This document shows positions 1-8,060 of a DNA stretch of 11,961 bases, one piece after another. The DNA lies in contig JAABOA010000607.1 in NCBI GenBank assembly GCA_015680635.1, positions 1-11,961 of the forward strand, in the 5' to 3' direction. The stretch is from Lunasporangiospora selenospora. Taxonomy: Eukaryota; Mortierellomycota; Mortierellomycetes; Mortierellales; Mortierellaceae. Made by a program: the position numbers and the translations under genes. The notes below the pieces were generated by a model, which was not told the origin of the DNA, searched no databases, and saw only the letters and a list, made by a program, of their open reading frames with translations. Position 1 is the first letter of the stretch. Each line of letters begins with the position of its first letter.

Positions 1-1481
1 AGCCCGGTCTGCGTTCGTGATCTTCGGCCGAAGGATCGGGTGAGTAGGAACTGTTTGGAGCATCTTTGACATGACCTGCCGCCTGTCCATGTGGGTCAAT
101 CGATTTTAGGCAGTTCCGGTTAATATGTGCTCGCTGATCATTTTCAGTTTCACAGACTGCAAATTGCATGTTCGAAGGGAAAATAGCAAGGAAAAGGAGG
201 GATGGACGTCTCTCGAGCCAAACTATTTACCTTGGCACTTCCTGGCCACCTCGAGTCGTCACTGGTCTTTTGTCTTGAACCCTCGATGTTCATTTCACCC
301 GTTCGATTCCTGGCCTTGACCGTTGGCATCGAGTCGTTACTTGGCGGAGATGGGTCGACTGCGCCAGCATTTTCTGCGCTAACAAGAGCGCCTTCATTGA
401 AAGTCCCTTTTGGACGTAACATAAAGATGCAGAGAGGGGTGAGAGTGAGGGTGAGAATGAGAGAGAAGGGGGACGATTAGAAGGCTAGAGTTCACAGCAA
501 CAATCTTGGAGATCCAAAGAGCCGAATAAAAAAATTGTGATCCAGAAAGGAGCCATCGGTTGAAATGTGTCTCCTCTGAATGTCACACAATCAACAGCTG
601 TGGTATCGCCTTTGCCTACCGGGTTCCCTGGGTGTTGATAATGTACCCACTTGATGGTCGGGTCCTTTCACGGAGTCCGCACTGAAGGTGTGTGATCCTC
701 CTCTTGGTCTGGACAATGCAGATGATCATAAGTTAGATTACCGCCTAAGTCGAATACTACTCTATTTTCTTCATTGATACCACTCCGAGCCCCCCAGTCC
801 ACCTGTCACTCAGTTTCTTTTACCACACCACTTTGATCCACACATTTAAAAATATATACACGCACCCAGTTACTTTCTCAGACAACCCCAGTGGCAAAGA
901 TGCTGTAATGTCTCCTTCATCTACCTATCCAGGTATACTGTCCACACTTTCATCACACACACACGCATGTCCTGTTGGCTAATGAAACCAATTATCAGAG
1001 CCGTGGACACTTACACATTGGGTGTCTCGGTAGGGGCTGCAGGGGCCAGTCCATTGACTTCTATCTGACTTCTTTGGCTTTGCCTTCTGGATGGCGACCC
1101 AGTCTTGAAAGTCTTGTAAGAAGCGGAGCTGGTCCAGGACGACCTTGACGAAGCCGAAGACGACGAGGACGATGGTTGTGGCTGGGGGTGGCGCTGGTGT
1201 GAATACGCTACGAAGGGTGGCTCTGAAGGAATAGCTGAACCAGCAGAAGTAGAAGAAGAGGTACGTGGAGAGCGCCCGCTTTCAATGTTCGTGGGTCGAG
1301 ACGTAGGCGATTGACCAGGGCGATAACGTTGGGCGGAGTACGAAGCAGCGCGAGGAGAAGACGCGGCGCTTGGCTTGTGATGTACACTGCTAGATGCCGG
1401 CGGAGTTGGAACGTTGCAGGGCGGTGTTGAAGGAAGATTCAGGTGCTGCTGCTGCTGCTTGGATAGTGGTTGATGGTGCAT
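1..1481 (-). CDS. Unrecognised multi-exon protein with Ser/Pro/Gln-rich N-terminus (partial, runs off base 1)
   Basis: I do not recognise the family. Exon 1 (1481-1015) starts MHHQPLSKQQQQ and gives 155 codons of Ser/Pro/Gln/Arg-rich, probably disordered sequence. It ends at a perfect GTAAGT donor. Downstream, a chain of exons closes in phase: 708-620 (preceded by a CTAAC branch-site candidate and tgtccag acceptor), 575-496, 406-231 (Ser/Asp/Asn-rich, ends AAG|GTAAAT), then either 133-1, which stays open to the window edge, or 156-106, which stops at a TAA. The piece joining 1015 to 708 is unresolved; candidates are a 22-nt exon at 782-761 or an exon from 802. A competing frame through 802-496 reads well but has one TGA at 670-668. 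The CT-rich minus-strand tract at about 410-480 fits an intron before 406. The start at 1481 is the first ATG in the frame after the upstream gene. Orientation and exon 1 are fairly secure; internal exons are not. Confidence 0.5.
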
Positions 1482-1661
1482 GGAAGTAGAGAATTTCGGA
1501 ATACAGCAATGTGTTCTGTTCAAAATGGAGAATGAGTTTGTAATGTGGGACGGGCGAAGGGCGAAATGATGGGCGCGGCACTTCAGCTGAATTGCAGTTT
1601 GCCACCTCCCTCCAGGGAAAGTGCTTGCGCTTTTGTTAAGGGTCCCAGCACGTGTTTGTTC

Positions 1662-1667
1662 TTTATT
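1662..1667 (-). terminator. AATAAA polyadenylation signal overlapping the stop codon
   Basis: On the minus strand the adaptor gene ends in TGAATAAAG, so the last base of TGA is the first base of a canonical AATAAA. The 3' UTR is therefore probably very short. Only 185 bp separate this stop from the ATG of the next minus-strand gene at 1481, which fits compact tandem genes. The hexamer is seen directly; its use is inferred. Confidence 0.55.
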
Positions 1668-4025
1668 CAATAATGTCGGTTGTGGAGACGCTGCTCCTCT
1701 TGCTGAAGCTGTGCCATCCTATGCTGCTGAGCTTTCAAAATGTTTTCTGCTGCTACAATATGGTCCGAGTAGAGTGTACCAGGGTTCGCGATTCTAGATT
1801 GAACGGACGTAGAGAGGTGATAAAGATGTTAGACTTGTACACAAGGTAAAAGGAAAGTACTGTCACGCGTTAGATGAATAATAGGGTCTCCATGGGCTAC
1901 TTACGTTCCCTGGACAGCCTTGGTCAAGATTTTCATTGGACCTGCAATCGAGCTTGGTACGGAACGTTGAACAGTATCATGAATAACAGCATTCTTTCTC
2001 ATTGTAACTCGGAGAATCTTGCCTATTTTTTTTGGGGGGGGTTAGATGATAGAGTGTAGCAAGAGGTCAAAGGGTGCACAACTCCTGGATCCAAGACTTT
2101 AGAAGGAAAAAAATAACAACTCCACTGGATTCGCGGATATTATGTGGCTCTCGTAGCCAAGCGGTCACTCACCATTGTCGGCCTTCTTTCCGTGTAGGTT
2201 CTCGATGGCGGCCAGACCGGCAGCCTTCCTTGCATAGGTGACTTGCGAGAAACCATGGGAGCAAATGCATGATTTTATCTCGCCGAATCGGGAGCAAACA
2301 TACTAATGAACCAATGAGAAGACCAGGGGTTAATGTTCCGAGTGCTACACGTATCCACAAGAGGGAGAAATTGAGTAGAGAGAGTAAAGGAAGAGGAAGC
2401 TGCAATAGCACCCCCCTCTCCCCATTTCCGCATTCCTGCATTGTCAATCGTCTCCTTTCAATACCTTGACATCCTCGGCTGTTGTTTCTGGGTCCAGGTT
2501 CTCAATCTCGATCGTCACAGGGCCACTCTCGCCCTTGAAACTAACATTCGATCCAGGAGCCGAGCCTCGGATAGAGATTGAGGTATCTTCCATATCCACA
2601 TCCATGGAGGATGAGTCCTTCTCTGGCGCTCTGTTGTTTGTTTGCTGCGATAACACCCTTGTCTCCTGACGAACATTTCTCTCAGGGCTTTGAACTCGTC
2701 TCGAATTACTGCTAGTAATGCTGCTGGCATGGTTGGTGTGACCACTGTTGTAGTTATTAGTACTGGTGTTATTATTGGTGCTACCGTGTCTGGCACCATG
2801 ATCACCAGAACCTCCACGAGCATTGGAATGCGACTCACTGCCTCTTCTATCATTGCCTCTGTCGTCTGAACGACCACTAGAGTTGCCGGTTGGTCGATAA
2901 AAATCACCCCCACGGGCATTGGATGACCGCTGTTGATGCGACTGTTGCTGCGGTTGCTGTTGTTGCTGTTGTTGTTGTTGCTGCGGGTGCTGCTGTTGTT
3001 GATGCTGCGACTGCTGTGATGGTGGATTTTGCTGTCGTGGCTGTCGCGGCTGCTGCGGCTGCTGTCTCTGTTCTGCCTCCTTGCGCATTGCTCGGGGCTC
3101 TGTTGGGATGCGCTCGCCACGCGGATCTGCTCGTCTCTGGTTCACACTCAAAGGCTGAGGGGCCGCATCCTTCTTCACTTGCTGCACCGTGACAAGTCGA
3201 AGTGATTTGGTAGTAAGCGGTCCAACAGCATCCTTCAGTGCTTCCTTCCTCTGGACCTCCTTCTTGTAGTTGGTCGTAAAGAGTTTCAGGTTGGTAGAAG
3301 CCTTTGGGATGTATCCAGCGGTAAAGATTTCTTTGACTGGTGCCTTTGCCGCCTTGTATGACTCTGTGAACAGGGCCTGCTCCTTCTTGACATTGATTGG
3401 TTTCTATGAATGAGACGATGGCCCATCATGTCAATGACAAGGGACATCAAGCTTTGCTTAAGACAGGCGGTACTCCTTTGAATCCAGAACTTACGGCATA
3501 TGGGGCATTTGGCTTTGAGGATCTGGCAAACTTTTCAGTTTTTACAGGCGCCTTTCCCTTGACTACACCTCCAGACTTCTTTGGGATTGTACGGGTCTTT
3601 GTCGCTCCTGCTTTGTTTGGTTTTTTCTGATTCTTCTTCCCCTGGCGCTGCTTCTTGATGATGTCATCCAGATGCCTGTTGTAAAAGAGAAAGAGAGAAA
3701 TGAGTAATCTTTTTTTATGCCTGCGTGTGGAATGAGCCGAAGGTAATGATGAGATGGACCCCCTTCATGCTGTTTGGACCAATAAGAGAGGCCCTTCTTC
3801 AGACGCCCTTAAGAGGGAAGCGAGCACAGCCTGCTTCGTAGTCATGCTCCGGCTTCAACCACCAGTACGCTTTGAGCTTTGTCTGTGAGCCTGCATATCC
3901 CTCTGGAGATAATCTTTGATGACCGGGACCTTGTCAATGATAACGTCCTTGCAATGTTGCCGTCACTACTAAGGCTTCTGTCGGTGCTTTGGGATTCTCT
4001 CTTACTCGGACGAGTGCCTGAACAT
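1667..4025 (-). CDS. Aly/REF-SKAR-like mRNA export adaptor (UAP56-binding motif + RRM), six exons
   Basis: Exons on the minus strand: 4025-4006, 3675-3495, 3403-2465, 2302-2173, 1941-1905, 1793-1667; the phases close to 478 codons including TGA (477 aa). Seen: residues 9-15 LDDIIKK match the N-terminal UAP56/Sub2-binding motif of Aly/REF-type adaptors. A basic Lys-rich stretch and a long linker follow, then a Gln/Arg/Pro tract and an Asn/Ser/Gly-rich part. An acidic MDVDMED precedes an RRM at about 363-432 (RNP2-like IEIENL, RNP1-like HGFSQVTY). A helical, Gln-rich tail ends at residue 477. Known: such adaptors bind mRNA and the DEAD-box helicase UAP56/Sub2 in the nucleus and hand mRNPs to the export receptor. 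Inferred: the short beta2-beta3 loop and C-terminal RRM resemble SKAR/POLDIP3 more than Yra1/ALYREF. Donors include GTAAGA, GTAAGT (twice) and GTGAGT. Start: the ATG at 4025 has A at -3 and is the first in-frame ATG after a TAA; the 20-nt exon 1 is the least certain part. Confidence 0.85.
2026..2041. repeat. T8-G8 homopolymer junction inside an intron
   Basis: Eight T followed by eight G on the plus strand, inside the 231-nt intron (2172-1942) of the export-adaptor gene. Such junctions are prone to sequencing and replication error; length may be uncertain. Confidence 0.8.
2930..3070 (-). repeat. CAG/CAA repeat encoding a Gln-rich tract
   Basis: This low-complexity stretch lies in exon 3 of the export-adaptor gene and is read on the minus strand as mixed CAG/CAA codons with scattered CCG, CGA and CAT. 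It encodes poly-Gln broken by Pro, Arg and His, with one uninterrupted run of about ten Gln. CAA/CAG mixing limits slippage compared with pure CAG. Such tracts usually form disordered, condensate-prone linkers; that role is inferred here. The opposite strand reads as an Ala/Val-rich open frame, which is only a shadow of this repeat. Confidence 0.9.
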
Positions 4026-4554
4026 ATTTGACTTGTCGGCCTTCACTGCCACTGCCTTGCGATTGCGACACTGTTAGGAAAGAAGTCTTTCCGTCATCTG
4101 CTCCAGTCGCGAATTTTGCGCTGCTACTGCTACCGTTACCGCTACGTCTCTTGGCGGAAGGAATGCCCTGATATAGAAGGTACCTCAAGAAAATTGCTTT
4201 AATGTTATGCTCTACCATCACATCCCAATGAGAGGTCTATCAATGCATGAGGTAGTACTCACTCTAGCCAAGGCTAATGTAGCGAATGCTTGCAGAAATA
4301 TGTAGAGGAGGCATTAAATGAGTGTTTGTCCTTCGAAGCAATATCCAGAGCAAAGCTTGTGGCCTGGACACTTCTTGATTAAGTGTGAAGAACATTTCAT
4401 GAAACAACGACAATCCAGACTTCATGAAAGACCGCCTTTGGCCTTACTTGGTTCTGAAACCTGGTCCGTGAGCGATACAAATTCGGTTGTTCAGACTTTT
4501 TACACTCTAATGGACGATTTCTCGTAGAATCCATACAACATTGGCCGAGGCTGT

Positions 4555-4574
4555 GAATGGATCTGAATGGATCT
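4555..4574. repeat. Perfect 10-bp tandem duplication
   Basis: GAATGGATCT occurs twice head to tail. It lies in the gene-poor stretch upstream of the export-adaptor gene and has no evident function. Confidence 0.75.
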
Positions 4575-4984
4575 ATAAAGTTGGTATTGCTTCTATGACA
4601 GGGAAGGGGCTTCGTACCGCACTCCTGGATTGACAGGCGAACGTCCCCTGTCAACGACACTTCCCATTCTCATTCAACTAAATACGGAATATGAAGATGG
4701 GCTGAAAAGTGTATTCTACTAGGCCTTTTCTGGCAGAGTCAAATGTCATGACGACTCTAGCATATTAGAGATCAAATTAAAACAATACTATAGTGAGAAT
4801 CTGCTCCTGTCTAGTCTAAGGACCCTTTCACCCTCTCCATGCAAGTCAGGTAAAAAGTTTGAAGAAAAGGGTTGGATAGTCGTCCAGGACATAGCCTCTG
4901 GAACCATAAACTCTTATTTAACCAAAGAGAGGATCTATACTGATGGTCCTAACCCTGGACATTTGCCCTACAAATGTCTAGGGA

Positions 4985-5031
4985 ACTAGACAGATTGATG
5001 CAAATAGAAAACTAGACGGAATGATGCAAAT
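4985..5031. repeat. Imperfect 26-bp-period tandem repeat
   Basis: Two copies of a 21-bp unit (ACTAGAC...ATGATGCAAAT type) start at 4985 and 5011 and match at 19 of 21 bases, with a 5-base spacer. No gene overlaps it with confidence. It looks like a short local duplication. Confidence 0.7.
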
Positions 5032-5039
5032 GATAAAAT

Positions 5040-5700
5040 TAATGGGTCGCACTGGATTGCAGTGCTCCACAGACCGTGGGCTGGTGCCTCGCCATCTACG
5101 CCTTCTACCGTTAGAGCAGCTAGGTCGTGAAACTGTCTTGTGTCAGCGTTAGTTTGAGCTTGTCGTGCCACTAGCGTGTTGTCAATGCCCTGTACTACAA
5201 GCTGCCAGCGCAATCACTGCTCCTCTGGCACTGATCATACTCTGTGGAAGAGCACGCTGCCCATTTATGCCTGGTGCCCCGTGCGATATTGGCTCCCATT
5301 GTCAAGTGGTTCTGCGCCCAACTCATGCCATTCCAGGCCTGGACTCGGGTTGTCCGCGGTAATGGGACTCTGACTGTTGCTACAAATAGCTTTAATGAAC
5401 TTTCATACGTGCATGAGGATGATCATCCAAGTCTTCCATTCCGAGCCTCCAAAAACGCGTGGATTGGCGTCGAAAACGTCCTAACAATGCGGCCCAAGTC
5501 CCCTGGCTCTCAAGACTGATCCCAACTCTTGCAAAACACGACAAACACGCTCTTGCACTTTCTCTTCTATCTACTTCCGCCCCCTGCGGTGTCACGTAGC
5601 GTGTCTTCGGCCCCTGAAATGAGCCTTTCGAGATTCATGGACTCTTTGTTCACGGATTCTCGCTCTCAAATGGAATGACGGCGTCATAGGGCATCATATG
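5040..5700. other. Exon-like fragments in several frames, no resolved gene
   Basis: The plus strand holds a 91-codon open frame (5244-5519, GTG start, ending GSQD). The minus strand holds several short stretches that read like protein but change frame or meet stops: 5652-5570 (RESVNKESMN..., ends in TAG), 5584-5500 (EEKVQERVCRVLQ..., ends in TAG), then DVFDANPRVFGG... up to a possible CAC|GTATGA donor near 5405, and a 75-codon frame at 5213-4986. Overlap on both strands shows that at most one reading is right. I see either a decayed gene or chance frames; no family is recognisable. Confidence 0.2.
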
Positions 5701-5873
5701 AGAGGTTGGTGTGTTTGTTGGCTAAGCTCTTTTGCAACATCTTCCTGTCACTAACTCAGCTCCCCCTGGTACAACACACCTGCGCCTCTTCTTGCTTCCC
5801 CCCTGTTTGCAATAAATTGCTAATGGACACGCGGCACACACACAATTTGTCAACATTAATGTTTTGCAGTCAC

Positions 5874-5944
5874 TGGCACGACATCTCGCCTTCTTCCTCT
5901 GGGTCTGCGCCAACGTTTGTTGTGTTATTGTCGAGTTCCGACAT
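5874..5944 (-). other. Possible first coding exon (acidic MSELDN start)
   Basis: On the minus strand ATG at 5944 follows a good acceptor context (cgtcttgcag about 20-30 bases upstream) and has C at -1 and CC at -3/-2. It opens a short acidic frame with Asn/Thr then Glu-rich residues (MSELDNNTTN...DPEEEGEMSC), reaching a CA|GTGACT donor before a TGA. I could not find a downstream exon in phase that I trust. The overlapping minus frame at 5913-5722 is Cys- and Lys/Arg-rich but has no recognised zinc-binding pattern. This could be the start of a small gene, a remnant or chance. Confidence 0.18.
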
Positions 5945-6231
5945 TGGAATCACGTTTTTGTAATTTGGTTTCTGCAAGACGCAAAGGGCGTGTGCGCGCG
6001 CAAGACAAGGACACAGATTGAGGGTTGATTACCTACCAAAAGAGATGAGCCAGGAAGGTTTACGTACCTGAACCTTCTCCTTGTTGTCATCTAACTGTCC
6101 TCTCCCTCCTGCTCCAAAGAAGACACAAGATGCAGGCTGACGAATTCACCCTTCTGTTATGCTAACAAACGAATCTCGGCTCAATGGCCCATCTTCTTTA
6201 CTGGCATACCGCCAACACGCACTTTCTTTAT

Positions 6232-6254
6232 CCCCCCCCCCCTAACCCTCTAAC
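6232..6254. repeat. C11 run followed by a telomere-like CCCTAACCCT
   Basis: An eleven-C run continues into TAACCCTCTAAC. One full and one broken CCCTAA unit resemble fungal telomere repeats (TTAGGG complement). This is too short to call an interstitial telomere; it may be chance in a C-rich run. Confidence 0.3.
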
Positions 6255-7782
6255 TCAATGTTTTCTGGTGGACAGCTTCCTCTGCTGATTCAGAACCCCG
6301 ATTCCATTCAATTAGGCGCGCAGAGCTATTTGTTTGTAACATTATTTTTGAATGTCGTCCCGCCATGATGCAGGTCCAATGTTGGAAACACGAAAGGGGG
6401 TGGAGATTGGAGAGAGAAAGAGAGGGATAGAGACAAACCTCAATTAAACAACCAGCCTAAATCTCTTTGTGGTGGAGAGAAAGTAGCATTGTTTAGTGTG
6501 TTGAAGACCACGAGGATTTAGAAAAACAACCCATGCGGGAAAAACAATGAGTAAAAGTAAGCAAAGGAATAGTAAGGATGAGAAGCGCGAACAATAGCGA
6601 TCGAAGGAGCACTGCATAACCTCTCATTCTTTCTCTCTCCCTAGAAGAGAAGATGCGCGTCAAAGGCAGGAAAGGCTCTTGTAGTTCCTATTATCGAGGA
6701 TTCAGGTGATGGCACAAACGTGCTGACCTACATCCATGAGAGCCGCTTTGTCAGGGCCTGTTCGTCATAATTCCACCCCTGCACTGCACGTCGCTCTCAT
6801 CCGTCCAAAAGAAAAAAAAAGAGCCCTTTTTCGATCGCATTAAGCCCTTGAGTGGCATCATTCACCTCACAGACGGACGAGTCAGCATATGTTGAAGAGA
6901 GTATCTTCGCTGCTCTCTATCCCTTTTCTGACCCTCTCACATTGCTTGTCGAGCTGAAGGATTTTTCGGTCATGCACATTTCTCATAAACACCGCGGATG
7001 TGCTCCGATTCGATTGATGCAGGCGAAGGGCGGGGTCCCTCCCCTCCCCCCTCCCTTTGGGTACGTCGCACGATGCTAACAGAGAGTGCTTTGGCCTCTC
7101 CCTTCCTCATCCACTTCCCTTATTTTTTCTCTACCTTAACACTCGTACAAAAAATAACTAAAGTGAAGGTCTCGTTCCCTTTCCCAGAATGCTCTTTCTC
7201 TATCTCTCTCTCGACCAAATAGTGAAGAAGTTGGCCCGCTCCTTTGCTCTCGTTCCTGTTTTCAAATCTTTTCCTCTGAGTGCTCCTGGAAAAAGAACAA
7301 ACGAGTCGAGCTCTTTATCCCCTTCTTTGTTGGCCCCCACCCAAAGTTCACGAGAGTGGAAGAAAAAGAGTGCTCAGTGGAATCTGATTTGTCCATTGAG
7401 TGACTCGGCCTTTCCCATCAACACCTCCGGTCTGTACCCACCCAACTCCAATTCCAATCAAAGGCGATAAACGAAATAGACTGACAGTGCGTGTGCCAAG
7501 GCAAAGAGTCTCGTTCACATATCTTGGCTCGGTTGGACACCAAAAGAGCTCTTTTCAGTTTACTTTTATTACTGGCAGTTATTTCATTCTTGTCGGTCCT
7601 ACCGAGGAGCTACCTTTAATCACAATCTTTTCGCCTATTCTATCGGCCCCTCACCATCTACACTCTTGTCTTTAAAGACGCACTTTGAGGATCCTTGCTT
7701 GCACCCCGACGGCCTACCGTTTTTCTAGACTGCAAGACAGCGCGTTTATTTATGATTTGATGAGTAGTCATAGAGGTGCTCT

Positions 7783-7801
7783 CCGGTGCTTCAAACACCG
7801 G
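7783..7801. other. 6-bp GC-rich inverted repeat
   Basis: CCGGTG, a seven-base loop CTTCAAA, CACCGG, with a possible T-G wobble extension. It sits in the gene-poor centre. It could be a symmetric protein-binding site or chance. Confidence 0.4.
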
Positions 7802-8042
7802 GCCTGAAGACTAAGGCATCCTTTGCATGGTCGTGTGAAAAATAGGTTGTGTCACAGCATGCCGACAGGCAAATATGGTGTCCTTGGTAACTAACATAGA
7901 AAAAAACTCGAACTCCGAGAAGGGCCGTGGTGAGAATTGTTGACGACGCTGACTGGCCTAGAGTTATTCAGCCCTCAGTCTGATACTCTGTATCATTTCA
8001 ATTAGATTTGGTTCGTGAGGACGGATTTCTCAGGAGATGCAT

Positions 8043-8060
8043 CAAAACCTTGTGGTTTTG
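8043..8060. other. Perfect 7-bp hairpin with a four-base loop
   Basis: CAAAACC, loop TTGT, GGTTTTG. No coding region is supported here. It could fold in RNA on either strand, but no T-run or gene end next to it suggests a termination role. Confidence 0.45.

Larger units (their letters stand above)
4026..5039. other. Upstream region of the export-adaptor gene; no supported gene
   Basis: This holds the presumed 5' UTR and promoter of the minus-strand adaptor gene. An open minus frame (4221-3934) overlaps exon 1 and part of intron 1 in another frame and is Ser/Gly-rich. I read it as a shadow or possible alternative first exon. A good minus-strand donor GTGAGTAC lies at about 4264, which may mark a 5' UTR exon. 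No clear TATA box was found. Other open frames here are short and unlike known proteins. Confidence 0.4.

Noticed and set aside
1011-1260. Hydrophobic, membrane-like minus frame (YLFFYFCWF..., IVLVVFGFV...)
   Set aside because: Serine TCN codons shifted by one base read as Leu/Phe/Val, so a Ser-rich exon produces false membrane segments in that frame.
2515-3120. 201-codon minus-strand frame with Ser/Asn runs
   Set aside because: It is the shifted reading of the same repeat (CAG read as AGC). The neighbouring frame carries the RRM and continues in phase through the introns, so this one is a shadow.
2890-3192. 100-codon plus-strand Ala/Val-rich open frame
   Set aside because: It is the antisense shadow of the CAA/CAG Gln tract of the export-adaptor gene and has no function-like features.
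5165-5373. Two overlapping Cys-rich plus frames
   Set aside because: They overlap each other and a third open frame in the same place, with no signal peptide or motif that favours either.
5722-5913. Cys-rich minus frame resembling a transposase zinc ribbon
   Set aside because: The cysteine spacing does not match the piggyBac C-terminal pattern and there are no terminal repeats or transposase core nearby.
6645-6705. Plus-strand exon with ATG after a strong acceptor
   Set aside because: Only 18 codons, weak donor, and no partner exon found up- or downstream.
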